From NCBI GenBank assembly GCA_019914945.1, contig CM034110.1, positions 935,001-999,000 of the forward strand: 64,000 bases of DNA. Reading direction: 5' to 3'. The DNA comes from Typha latifolia (Eukaryota > Streptophyta > Magnoliopsida > Poales > Typhaceae). This document shows, in pieces, positions 23,989 to 36,600 of the stretch. Each line of letters opens with the position of its first letter. Position 1 is the stretch's first letter. The position numbers and the translations under genes were made by a program. The notes under the pieces were generated by a model. The model made no database searches. It was not told where the DNA came from and saw nothing but the letters and a program-made list of their open reading frames with translations.

Positions 23989-24508
23989 TAGACATGATCA
24001 TCGGGCGGGCCAGCCGAGTTCGGGCCGGGCTTTTTGGGCCAACCAAACTTAAGTATTTGTTCATGGCCCGACCCACTAATCACTCGGGCCGGGCTAGAAT
24101 AGTCTAGCCCATTATCGCCTGTTGGCCCGTGAGAGATCGGGCTAGCCGGCCGGGTTAGGCCGGCCCGACCCACCAATCATTTGGCCCAACCCACATTTTA
24201 GTTATTTTTAGAATTTTTTTTACTATTAGCTTATTTTTAAAAAAATATTTATGTTCCTCCATTTAAAAAAATAATAATAAATTAAAAAATTTTAAATGTG
24301 TGTTCAAAAAAAATATAAAACGGTATAGTACCAAAATTTCACTGTAGCAAAACGGATAAATACTATAGCAGAATGGGCAGGCCTAGTTGCGGGCCAAACG
24401 GGCGAGCTTCCGGTTCAGGTCGGGCGGGCATAGGGCTGGCATGTGCCACCCATGGGTAGTTTACGCTCGGGCCGGGCACGAGCGGGGTGGGTCGTTTGAT
24501 CACGTCCA
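23989..24508. mobile_element. hAT-type MITE (520 bp)
   Basis: Flanked by a perfect 8-bp target duplication, gggctaat (23981-23988 and 24509-24516), the size made by hAT transposases. Terminal inverted repeats: left TAGACATGATCATCGGGC, right (reverse complement) TGGACGTGATCAAACGACCC. Subterminal regions are dense in GGGCC/GGCCC motifs and the centre is AT-rich. No ORF for a transposase, so non-autonomous. Confidence 0.88.
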
Positions 24509-24779
24509 GGGCTAATTCAGATATGGAATTGGGTCGAGTTGGATTTACACTTTTTTTGGATGGAGATAAGATAAAAGAAGAGAAATAAAGAGAAGAGAAG
24601 ATAAATTCTCTCATTGGTTTAAAAGAGTAAAGAAATAAATAATATGTTTAGTATTATACTACTTATCTAATATTTAAGAATTAAAATAAACAAATACAAG
24701 CTATAATATCTACAACATTATACTTTAACATAAATAAAAGTGGCAAACAATTGTTGTTTAATAATTTTCTCCTTCCTCA

Positions 24780-27305
24780 GCTCCTCCTTCTTTCTGCACA
24801 ATGCCGGGCTCGACCCAGCACTGTAGCAGGCAGTGCTGGGCCAAGCCCAGCAATGATGGCAGAGTTAATTTATTTATTAATTAATTATTTTATTTATGTT
24901 ATTTATTTAGGTATTTTTCTTCTTAATTAATGCAAATAGAGTGTTTAGACATTAACTATTTTAATAATATTATATATTCTTCAATATAATTTTATTAATG
25001 CTAATTTTTATAATTAATGATTAATTAGGTATAAATATAGGTAATACTTATATTTATTTATTTATTTATATATATATTAGATTAATAGATAGATTTGTAA
25101 ATTATAATTATTAGATTTATATTCTAATACCTTCATCATATATATATTTTAAGTATTTCTATTAATTTTATGATTATTCTACAACAAATAAAATACTAAG
25201 CTTATTTAGTTATTTATTTATTATTTTATCGAGTAAAAACTGTATTGTCCCTAATTAATCAAGATAGAGTATGAATTATAAAATTAATTATAATTAGACC
25301 TTGTCTATACTTATAGTTAGTTAGCCTTTTATTTTATTTTATAATTATATATTTAGAAATACTCTCATATAAAAGGAAACATACCTCTTCTCTTTACGTT
25401 ATAACTAACATTTTATGATAATAATATAATTATAGTATTTGAATCGTATCTATAATATAGACATAGTTATGTAATCAAAAATAAAGAGAAGTGATTCTAA
25501 ACCTAATAAACATTTATATTCTAATTGAATTAATTCTAATTAGATAAATGGCTAACATCATATTACTTAAATATTTTCATATCCCGAACCCCTTATTTGA
25601 GACCCTGTGGACTTTGCTAGCAATGAGTGTCACTCAGTTAATTGATAGACGTGAGAGATGCGTGGTTTGTGTCTTCGATTCAGACGGTGAGTATTCTTAT
25701 CCCCTAGATGCCTTTTTCAAATTATGTTATATTATATATTATGTACATGCATGTTTTGGCCTCTAGCATGATTATATGACTTTATCTAGATATGATTATA
25801 GTCGAGCATATTTTTATCATACATAGAATTATGCCGATCTTGGATATGAGTATGATGATGATAAATAGAGATGATTAGATATGATTATACTATTATGATT
25901 TTATATGAAGATGATCTTCTAGTATGAGTATGCATGTGTTAGATATATGGTTGGAGACTGCATTGCATTATTTTCCTCTTGACTTTCTTACCACCTAAAT
26001 TCATGTTATGCATTGACTCATTATCGTATTGGATATATGCATGTGATCTGGCATTTAGAAGGAAAGCATGAAATGTGATTGATATGATAGTTGATAGAAG
26101 CGTGAGGATGTCCGAGTAGGCACCAGGGTTAGGGGGTGCCTAGAGTGATGATTATGGTTGCTGATATGCGATATCTCGTGGCCCATGTCCGAGGTCAGTA
26201 GAGTTTGTGCGCACAGACAATCGGACACATGTCGTTCGTCAGGGCATATGTGGCGAGTTATCTTCATGAGGTTTTCTATCAACTATTTGGGTGCCCGGTC
26301 TGGATGGATGTTGACACCCTAGCGGGTGGCGGGGTATGCTCTGAGCCTTCGGACATGATGTTGAGACCGGGTACCGGGTATTGACTGTGCATAGTGGTCT
26401 AGTATGATAATATTATACCAAGGTGTCGGTGATGATTGTGATGTTGAGAAATACATATGATTTTATTATCATTTGGTTACTTGATTATCGAGTGATCAAT
26501 ATGCATCATATATGATTGTATTTAATATCATAGCATGGTCATGGTCGGCATGCATCTTGTGTCATATTTAAGAGAGAGAGTTATGATGATGATATGACAT
26601 GGAGATTTATTTATACATTATTGAGAATTATATATTTTATCAGTTATGACATGACATGTTATCTTTTTTTTATTTATGTATTATTGAGGAACATTCATAT
26701 ACTCATTCATGGCATGATGCTATTTTTGATTCATTTTATCTAGTACATGATTTACTCTCTGTTTGACATCATTGATTCGGGGTAAGGTCTATTCATTGAG
26801 TCTTTTGCTCATGACTCTCTTTATTTCTTTTTCTAACCCTCTCAGATATATGGTACATGATAGCGACTTGAGATATCTTGAAAAGATATTTTAGAACGAT
26901 GATAATATAAGCTATAGATGTGAGATGTTATAGATGATAGTTTAACCAGATATTGAGTTGTACTAGTATTTGATATTTGTACTCTTTTATATTAGATGAT
27001 GATTTGGATATTATAGGTCGAATCATAGTGTACTCTTGTATTAGTTATTTTAGTTGTATTTTGATGGTTTGTTGTGACCTGTGTGGGTCCTGCCAGATTA
27101 TGTAGTGGTCTAATGTATATTATTGTGGACTGGGATATTCATATGTTAACATGTTTATTTGGTTAATAGTATGATTTATTTGGTGATGGATTATGTAATC
27201 ATGGATATGTTAGTAGGTTTTATTTGATGATTGTATATGCATAGGAGATTATATGTGCGTGATGGGCCCCACCCAACCTGTCGCGTGCCGGGCGGGGGCG
27301 TTACA
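24780..27305. mobile_element. Truncated long LTR of a gypsy element
   Basis: A non-coding segment that starts near a GCCGGGCTC..CCCAGC palindrome block (24802-24852), runs through AT-rich sequence and ends in GGGCGGGGGCGTTACA, a typical 3' end of long gypsy LTRs that start TGTAACGCCCC. No matching start is present, so the LTR is 5' truncated. It abuts the LTR-like start of the next element. Family (Tekay/Del-like) is inferred. Confidence 0.45.
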
Positions 27306-27661
27306 ATATTAGTGGGCAAAGATCTCTTTTTTTTTTTGCTTTTTAGTCCCATATCATTAGAGTTCCTCTGGTATCAATTCTTAGTGAAAACATGTTGTGC
27401 ACGTGGAGTCAGTTGGTGAGTGAGAGAGTTCGATCTTGAGCAACTGAGAGGAGAGAGAAAGGAGATCTGAGTATAAAATCAGATCTTCCCCAAATCCCTT
27501 GTAAGAAAATACTCTATCATTTTCCACCATTAATGGAATAGGCTTCCTCCTTTAGCTGAGAGGAAGAGTTAACCCACCTTATCCTTGGCTAATTGCATCA
27601 ATCTAGTGGGATTCATTGCGATTAGAGTTTTCTCAAGGTTTTCATAGCTAGAAACCTGACA
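27306..27661 (+). mobile_element. 5' LTR remnant of the Reina-like element
   Basis: Ends in CCTGACA immediately before a primer-binding-site-like sequence. Contains a possible TATA region (gagtataaaatc, ~27470) and a possible polyadenylation region (taatggaata, ~27530). The left end is not defined and no matching 3' LTR is found after 32050, so no LTR pair can be aligned. Confidence 0.5.
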
Positions 27662-27663
27662 TT

Positions 27664-27674
27664 TGGTATCAGAG
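27664..27674 (+). promoter_or_regulatory. Retrotransposon primer-binding site
   Basis: TGGTATCAGAG, complementary to the 3' end of initiator Met-tRNA, placed 2 nt after the LTR-like CA end. Confidence 0.75.
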
Positions 27675-27718
27675 TAGTTCTATTTCTCAGTGTGGAGAAG
27701 AAGAAGCAAAGTCCATCC

Positions 27719-30700
27719 ATGGCAGAATCCACTCGTTTGGCTACCTTGGTAGAATTAGCAAAGGGAAATGAATAGAAGATACAAGATCTATCCAATAAAC
27801 GCCAGAACCACACAGAAACCATGAAAGCCACAATGGAACAATTCCAAGCTCACATCTGCACACAAATGGAGGCTCTTTTCAAGGGTTTACATGAGCTATG
27901 CGTCCAAGAGCATGAGGTGGAAGAAGATGGGTTACCTAGGGCTCAGTCCTCCATAAACTTGAAGAATCGAGAAGGGCAACCACCATTAGGAGACAGTACC
28001 TCAAATTCCAGGGCTCGCTCTCATCCCAACTGGCTACCGAGAGGGATTAGGACTACTATCCAAGTCCCCAAGATCGAGCTACCCCGGTTTGATGGAGAAA
28101 ATCTAAGAGCTTAGTGCAGACGATATCGTCAATTATGTTAATTCACTACTATACCCAAAGAGCACAGCGTACTCTATACTTCACTATTTTTTGAGAGCTA
28201 GGCAAAAGCATGGTTTCAAGACTACCAGGAGTCAAAGGATCAAATTACTTGGGAGGAGTTTGAAGAGGATCTTTGCATATGGTTCGATGATTTAGGCTAT
28301 GACAACATTATTGGAGAATTCAACAAGCTAAGGCAAGAGTCTACTATAACAACTTATCAAGAACAGTTTGAAGAACTCAAAGCACTAATGGTAGTTAAGA
28401 ACAACAAATTCTTCACTAAGGAGTACTTCATCCAAAGCTTTATTAGTGGACTTCGAGAGGACATTAGACCTATGGTATGCATGTTTCATCCCTAAACTTT
28501 TCAGCACACTATTTTTATTGCTAAAATGTAGGAAAGTGTAGTGGATTCAACAACCAAAGCTAAAAAGGATCCCAGCTTGGTGTTCCACGTATGCTCGGCC
28601 GTCTTCAAACCACCAACTGAACAGCTTAAGATCAAATTTAGTCAATCATTCAACTGGTTATGCAGTACATAAGAGCTAAACAGCACCTTATTTTTTCTAA
28701 TCCACCTCGACAGTACTAGTATTCGGCAAGTTCAATTTAGCAAACCAGCAAATGACAGCTTAGGCAACACTTAATATACCTCATATTCTAAGCTAACACC
28801 TGCAGAAATAAAGGCTAGAAGAGATAAAGGGTTGTGTTATAACTGTGATGAAGTTCACCAAAGAGGTCACCGTTGTGTTAAACAACAGTTATACATGAAG
28901 AACTCGGATGAAGATGAGCTGGATGAGGAGGTCAACCCTGAAATTATCACTCTGAAAACTACAGAACCAACTGAATTGGAGTTGGGTATATCCTTGCATG
29001 CCTTGGAAGGGTTAACATCGCCAAATACCATAAGAATTCCTGGGTTTCTAAATAAGAGGGGGCTATGTGTATTGGTGGATAACGAGAGCACCCATAGTTT
29101 CATTGATCCTCATACGGAAGGGAAATTTAATTCTGAACAAACTACACTCCTCTATGTCACTATGGCCACGGGCAGCGGCTAGTAAGCTCCTCAAAATTCA
29201 CCAATCTAATATGGACAATGTAAGGGCATAAATTTCAAGCCGATATGAGGGCCCTTCAACTTGGGGGTTGTGATATGTTATTCTAAGTGGATTGGATGAA
29301 AAGATATAGACCTATAGTTTTTTTATTTTGACGAACTCAAGTTATCATTCACTAAAGAAGGGCAAGAAGTTATATTGACCGACAGTGAAGTGAAATATTC
29401 TTGTCAAGTAGTGTCTAGATCTTCCATTCATAAGATAATTAAGAAGTGGCATTGTACCTATATAGCACAATTGTTCTCTCTTAATATCAACTCTCAATCG
29501 GATCTTCCTCATTTAGATCAGCCCTTCAAGAAACTCATAACCCAATATTTAGAAATTCTTTAGGAGCGCACTCAACTACCACCGCCTAGAGCTCATGATC
29601 ATCACATACATCTAAAAAATGAAGCTATACTCCCAAATTTGATGTCTTACTGAATTCTATTTGCTCAAAAATCAATAGTGAAAGACATTATACAAGAGAT
29701 ATTGAACAATAGGGTTATCCAACCTAGTCACAGTCCATTTTCTTCACCTATTCTTTTAGTAAAAAAGAAGGATGGTAGTTGGAGTCTTCAATTTCCACTC
29801 AAGAGTTCCTATGAATTGTAAAAATCAAGTATCGACAGACCTAGTCTGTTGTCCCTGCTTTTTTTTTTTAGAACTCAAGCCTTCACCATCAAAACTAGGC
29901 GCTGAAGAAGGAAAAGGATTGAATAGAGGAACTCCTGAGCATTTGTTGATCTAGTGCTCGTATAAACAGAAATTCCATATCTATCCATATATGGATATAG
30001 ATATTGATGTGATACCCCTTATTTCAACAAAGAGAATCATTTCTTTGGAATCTGTTCCAAACATATATGCCATGGTTCCTTACTTCGACAGGGTGCAAAT
30101 ATCTAAATTTCACCTTGGATTACTGAAAGCTCAGTAGCCTCACAATTAAGGATAAATACCCCATCCCTGTAATTGAGAAACTATTAGATGAACTACTTAG
30201 GGCCAAAGTTTTCTTCAAATTAGATATCCGTTCAGGGTATCATCAAATCAGAATTCACCCAACGAATATTGAAAAAATGGCCTTCCCAACTCACATTGGG
30301 CATTATGATTTTAGAGTGATGCCTTTTGGGCTTTGTAATGCACCTGCCACCTTTCAATCTCTAATAAACTCTATTTTTCAACCCTTGATAAGAAGATTTG
30401 TGTTGGTCCTCTTCGGCGACATATTTATCTATAGCTCTACATTAGAAGCTCATAGGCAACATCTTGAACAAGTGCTGAAAATACTCAAAAGAACTCCCTA
30501 TTTGCCAAGTAGGAGATTGAGTACCTCGGGCATATTATTTTTTAAAAAGAGGTGTCAGCTGATCCTACTAAGATCCAATGTATGAGTAGTTGGCCGATGC
30601 CCACAAATCTGAGGCAGCTAAGAGGATTCCTAGGATTCACAGGCTACTATAAAAAAATTTGTGAAGAATTGGTCTAATTGCCAAGCCTTTGACAGATTTG

Positions 30701-32049
30701 TTGAGGAAGGATAGTTTTAAATGGTCTACTAGAGTTGAGGAGGCCTTCCAAGATCACAAATTAGTGATGATTTTCACACTCGTTCTAGCCTTGCCTAACT
30801 TCTCTAAGCCTTTTGAGTTGAAAACGGATGCGAGCGATGTGGGAGTAGGAGCTGTCCTACAACAAAAGGGTCATCCAATAGTCTATTTCAGTTGTGCAGT
30901 TGGGCAGAAATTTTATTCTTATTCAGTTTATAAAAAGGAACTCTTAGCCATTGCCATGACCATCTCGAGGTGGAAGTCTTACTTAGAAGGAACCCACTTT
31001 ATAATACACACTTTGTGTTGTGTCTAGTGTTACACCTCCTTGGCTCAAAGGTAATCAACTCCTACAACAATGATAGCCTTGCCTCTACCTTATTGCCAAA
31101 GTTAGCCATCTCCGGAACTCATGAAGCTTACTCAGTCTCACAGGGGTCGATTAAATTCCAAAGAAGAATATATATTAGAATTGAAACAAGAATAATGCAT
31201 GCAATAATTGAGGCCCTCTATGCATCACCGGTGGGTGGACAGTCAAGTATCCAAGCCACTTATAGAAGAGTAAAGCAATTTTTTAATTGGCCTCGAATGA
31301 AGCAGCAAATAATGGAGTTTGTACAATGTTGTGACATTTGTCAAAAACACAAGCATGCAACCACTCACCCCGACGGACTCCTACAGGCCCTACCAATTCC
31401 CACAAAATTAGGACTGATATTATTATGGATTTTATTGAAGGGCTCCCAAAATCAAAAGGAAAGGAAGTCATATGGATGGTGGTAGACCGATTAAGTAAAA
31501 ATGCACGCTTTATTGCATTATCCCATCCTTTCACAGCGCCACAGGTGGCAAATCTCTTCCTTGATCATATTTACAAATTTCATGGGCTATCGGCGACTAT
31601 AATCGATGACCGTGGCTCCATCTTCCTTAGCGAATTTTAGAAGGAACTGTTTAAAAGCCTTGGAACTTCACTTCATTTCAGTTCAGCATATCATTCATAG
31701 TTCGATGGTTAGACAAAATGAGTGAATAGCTGTTTGGAGTCCTATCTTCGTTGCATGCCCAACTTCAAACCTAAGAAATGGGCTAATTGGTTGCCATTAG
31801 CTGAGTGGTGGTATAACACAAACTTTCATAACAGCCTTGACATCACTCCCTTCCAAACCAATCTACGGGTATGCTCCTCCGCAATTAGCATTAGCCTCAG
31901 ATGCAACACCGACAGTAGCTTTAGTAGAGTCCTACATCCAAGAGAGACAAAGGATGATTCATCTTCTCCAAGCTGAATTGTCCAAGACTCAAATCCGTAC
32001 GAAGCAATTTGCTGACTGACACAAGACCGAGCAACAATATGAGGTGGGA
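27719..32049 (+). pseudogene. Decayed Ty3/gypsy gag-pol (Reina-like)
   Basis: Domain order is gag, zinc knuckle, protease, RT, RNase H, integrase, the Ty3/gypsy order. Gag begins at ATG 27719 and is soon stopped near 27773; it is readable in pieces to ~28560. The zinc knuckle is LCYNCDEVHQRGHRC (~28827-28875). Protease is degenerate at its active site (VDNESTHSFI rather than DSGST, ~29074). RT spans ~29690-30600 with SGYHQIRI and [13 protein letters not shown], but has FGDI in place of the catalytic YxDD, and it is split by a ~330-bp insert. RNase H has KTDASDVGVGAVL (~30820). Integrase has CCDICQKHK, then IIMDFIEGLPKSKG and VVDRLSKNARF. Coding ends abruptly in a QQYEVG phrase at ~32045. Many stops and frameshifts; no chromodomain or 3' LTR. 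Not functional. Confidence 0.9.
29784..30112. other. Insert in RT carrying plastid ycf2-like DNA
   Basis: RT reading KKKDGSW breaks at about 29783 and resumes at [16 protein letters not shown] near 30112. Within the gap, 30046-30111 reads [16 protein letters not shown] and then CKYLNF, which matches a conserved stretch of the plastid-encoded Ycf2 protein as I remember it. The remainder (29784-30045) is not identified; it may be other organelle DNA or filler. The most likely explanation is nuclear plastid DNA captured at a break. Confidence 0.6.
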
Positions 32050-32070
32050 ATTAGGTTTACGTGAAATTAC

Positions 32071-32318
32071 TTTATTTTTAACAATTTTTGATGTATTTCT
32101 ATATATTGCTAAATTTACATAGAAACAACTAATAGTCATATAGAGTTATGCTTTTTGTTATTTTGCTAATTATAAATACCTCACCACTATCCCTGATAGA
32201 TCTATTATTTTATTAATTAAATAGCGATTAGATAAACTTATATTGAAAAAAAATCGAGAATGATTAGGGGACGGAATAAAAAGAAGATACAATAGCAAAA
32301 ATAACTCCGAAGTGATGA
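32071..32318. repeat. Direct repeat R1 flanking a gag fragment
   Basis: Shares with 32692-32956, in the same orientation, the ordered blocks ttaacaatttttgatgt, aaatttacat, aatcatata/agtcatata, ttttattttattaattaa, gagaatgat and aaaaagaag. Identity looks roughly 70% by eye. Could be diverged LTRs or an older tandem duplication. Confidence 0.6.
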
Positions 32319-32655
32319 CTGCGTCCCCTATCCTTGATTTTATTTGTCTCTCTTTGGCTTTCCACCATTGTTTCGCCTCACCTCTGAGCATAAAGGCAGC
32401 AAAGGCCACCTTCTGGTGATCATTACACCCTAGAGAATCCAACATTTTCTCTATGTCCGATAACCATCCACTAGCTTCTAGTGGATCAATGCCTTTACTA
32501 TAAATCGAGGGGTTTAACTGCATAAACTTATTTAAAGTGATGCCCGCTATAGGAGGTGGCTCAAGAACTCTCTGCGATATGTCAAGTCCTCTACCTCGAA
32601 GAATTTCCTCAATAAGTCTTTCTTGACTTGTCCGGAGACGCGAAATTTATATTAA
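32319..32655 (-). pseudogene. Antisense gypsy gag fragment
   Basis: The minus strand reads VLEPPPIAGITLNKFMQLNP, then GIDPLEASGWLSDIEKML and FAAFMLRGEAKQWWK. This is the N-terminal core of a Retrotrans_gag domain, of a different gypsy lineage from the plus-strand element next to it. It ends where R1 begins; only a fragment remains. Confidence 0.85.
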
Positions 32656-32691
32656 CAATTTTTGCATATATAAATAATAACTTTCATTAAC

Positions 32692-32956
32692 TTTTAACAA
32701 TTTTTGATGTTTTTATGTATATTACAAAATTTACATATTTTATCATTACAATTTATATATAAACAAATAATAATCATATAAAGTCATATCTTTTATTATT
32801 TAACTAACCCTAATTATATCCTCACTATCTCCAAATACTCTTTTATTTTATTAATTAAAAAGTTATTATAGAAACTTGTATAAAAAAGAGAATGATCGAG
32901 AGATAAAAAGAAGAAGAATAAAGAAGAAGAATAAACTATAACAAAAAAGAATAATT
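32692..32956. repeat. Direct repeat R2 flanking a gag fragment
   Basis: Partner of R1 (32071-32318). A further partial copy of its first block lies at 32652-32670. Confidence 0.6.
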
Positions 32957-33608
32957 TTAAGGAAAATGAAAAAATTACATTAACAACTTCCACAAAAGTC
33001 AATGAAAGTTAATATAATTTTTTCTTTTTGTTCTACTTTCTTTTTCTATTATTATTTCTTTTTCTTCTATCCCTTAATCTTTCTTTTCCATACAAGTCTT
33101 TATAATCTTTTTAATTAATAAATAAGATATTAATCAATTATTATTTCTTATAGTATAAAGATGAAGAAAATGAGTGCAGACCCAATTCTCTCTCTTATAG
33201 TATTCCGTCAATATTTAATAAGGTACTAAATAACAAAAGAGCGAAGTTGGAAAAAAAATTAAAAAAAAAAACTCAAGTACAAAAGAAACCGAAAATGATC
33301 CTGACTCACAAAATCAAAAACCAAGTGGGTTTTGTGGTGCAGATAACCTATTTTTCTTTTCGAGAAAGGAAAATAATTATTACAACTTTGACCCATTCGA
33401 CAGTAAAGAGAGCTGCAGTGGAAATTTGATGCCACTAGAATCAGCAATTTTGCGTTGCTATTCCTAAATGCAGAAGAGCAAGATGATCAACAACCAAACG
33501 TTGATGCCGTGTAGATCAAGTCCTCACTTTGACGTTGATACCGGTGCTGCTTATTCTTGCTTAAGGATGAACGATCAGTAGTATGAGGTTGCACTTAATC
33601 TAACTTCT

Positions 33609-36600
33609 CTAATCAATAGAGAGATTCTTGCTGCTGCGGATGCTGCGCTGCTGATCAGCAATCCCTTTGGCCAGTCGTGACGGTAATGGGATCATTTCTA
33701 CTGCTTTTCCGGCGAGTGATGAACCATCGATTTTTGGCTTAAACCACCTTCTTAGAGCAAGACCACTAATTCTTATTTTTCCATATGACTCGTCTCCTTG
33801 GTAGTAAATCCCCAATCTCCTTAAGAGTGAGCCTACTCCTTGACCAATCCTACATCAATTTAAGCAAAATTCAGTTTAAACAAGATAACTGTCCTCCCTG
33901 TAATCTGATTGAAGCTAGTGATATCAAATATAAGAACCGAAAAAGTAATGCATCCATTGAAAAAGAAATTGAGACCATGACCTTACCTCCAGTTATTTGA
34001 ATATCTTCCTACATCAACATATCATGTTGATTCACATTTTCAAGAGAGTGAAAATATTACGTGATATATGCAGATAACTTAGTATTTGCTGTTGCAGCAG
34101 GGTTTGAAGCAGTAAATTTGATGATGAAAAAGGTATAACAAGCCATGGAAAATTTTCCTAGACATAACCATACCGAATCACCAAACGACAGGTAGATTGT
34201 TCAATACACTCTCAACAACACATGATTGATTATATATGCAAACAAGCACGTCCATGGTCTACAAGTTGCCACTGCTCATGTTTATATGATCATAACCTCA
34301 ACCAATACGTGGAATGAGGAAACATTGAAACTCATGATCTAGAGGTCGCGGTTCAATAGAGAAAGAGTTTCACAAACTGATGAGTCACTAAAAGTCGGTT
34401 CCAACACTTCTGATCCACAATAAAATGCAAATTAGGAAGCAAATATCAACGGTTTTATGGTAGCGGCAGATGAAGTCCAAAGATTCAAGATATAGTGCTC
34501 AGGATACTCAGCAAAGAGATATTCTATCACTATTCTGTCACACTCATTCTAGGAGTGTATAATGCATGTATTAAACAAGAGAAATATAGAAAGCTGAGTT
34601 TGCTGATAAATCCAATCCATTAATATGACAAACCAAATATGTTCAAGATTCCATATAATTGATTAACATAACTTTGTGGAATGGCATATTCTTACAAGTG
34701 CATGCGATTATTTTTTTCCACAGAGTACAAAATAACTATAAAAAGGAATCACTTATGTTAAAAACTTGGGTTAATAAAGTTTTTGAATAGGGAAATATTG
34801 TTATCTTTACCTTCCAGCAAGGTTAATTGTTTTCTGCCCTTCAGCAGATTCAATTTGTGTTTTTCCTGTGGGTAATAAAATGGTTACACTTGGTAACCTT
34901 GCTCCTGCACAAAATGAAGGAATACTTAGAAAAAGAATTGCAGCATCCAAAAAGTATATTTCCTAGATTCTCTCGAAACTGTAACAGTCCGTCAAACTTC
35001 TTTTTGATTATGTAGTGTACAGTAATAGAGGTGTATTTCCTAACAGTAACTTTCATACCTTTTATTGTCTTAGATTTACCTGTGATTGAATGTGAGTGTG
35101 ACTATATTTATTTGTAGTTTTTTTTAATTTCATTTATTTGCCATTTGCCAATCTATTTTGTTGAACATTTGAAATGTGTCAAGTGATATTGATATACATA
35201 CGAACTTCTGTACAAAGGTCTACATAACAAAAAATTCAATTATTAGAAGACATGATTTACCTGCAGCTAAGCGATGCTTCAGACCTTTCAATGTTGTAAG
35301 GATGTAAACCTGCCAAATCTCAAAATCTAAACCAATTACTGTGCTCTTTGGAATGAAAAAATTCCACAAACAGAAACAAGAAATTCCATGCTTCTTACAC
35401 CAGTAACCATTATCTACAGGTATTTTCAACCGATAACATTGTTGCACTAATACAAAACTTTGTGCTTTTTATGTCAAGGTCAGTAGTGTTGCTAATGATA
35501 ACAACAACAACAACAACAACAATATAATAATGAGAAAGTCCATGTAGCTCGTAAATAGGTATATTATTATGTAATTTCTTCAATTACGAACTGAATCAAT
35601 TTATGCAACTCTAATGTTGTTTCAATTTACAGGTATACTTCAAGATAATTTCTCTTTATTTTTTTCATTTTCCAGAAAGATTTTAAAACTTCCTTCAGTG
35701 AGATCTTCAAGTTTCTCGCAATAATTTTTTATCATCACAATTTTTTATCATTTTATCTTAGTTGATGCTGACAACTTCTATAGCCTTGAGTGTTTACCTT
35801 CTGCTATTTTCCCAAATCTTTCCTTCACACTGATGATCAAAATCAATTTCATATTAGTATTACTTTCTCTTCCATATTTATCTAGTTTAGGACAACTTAA
35901 TTATCAGCAACCTCAACAATACTAACTTTTCAATTTTATTGAATCCTGATGAAATTTCTCGACCAAAAAGAAAAAGTTATCTAATGATCTAATCAGTTTT
36001 AATTTCTTGAAACTTGAAAGGTTACGGGTTATCTCATCAATTTTTATTCCTTGACAGATTTATGGTTTATCTTAGTCCAAGAAGAAAAGTTTAAGGATTA
36101 TCTACTCATTTTTCATCCTTGAAAGAAGTAAATGATGCATGGATGCTTATATTGTACAAAATGAGAACTGTACTATATGATAATCAGTCCAATTGTGGTA
36201 ATTCATAGTTTTGGGACAACATACCTCAATAGTATGGATCTGTAATTTCCTTCCATCAACAATAATTGGACTATCTTTGAAGGACAATTGGGGTATTACT
36301 CCCAGTGAAGCCGCTTCCTGAGGACATTAACTGTCAAGTCACTCTGGTACAGACCAAATATCAAGAGAGATGCATTTATGAATTTTAAGAGCAATTCAGT
36401 TGCCACCTACCTCAAGAATGGAAAAAGAGCGGGTATCATATTCCCCAAAACCATCCAGTAATGAGCTAACATTTGAGCAACTCGAAACATCAATGCTGAC
36501 TTCTAAATTCTCAATGAACTTACTTCTCAATGAGGAATCACGAGGAAACCTCAAGCATCCTAAAACTTGAGAAATCATATCAATAGTTGGTTGTATACCA

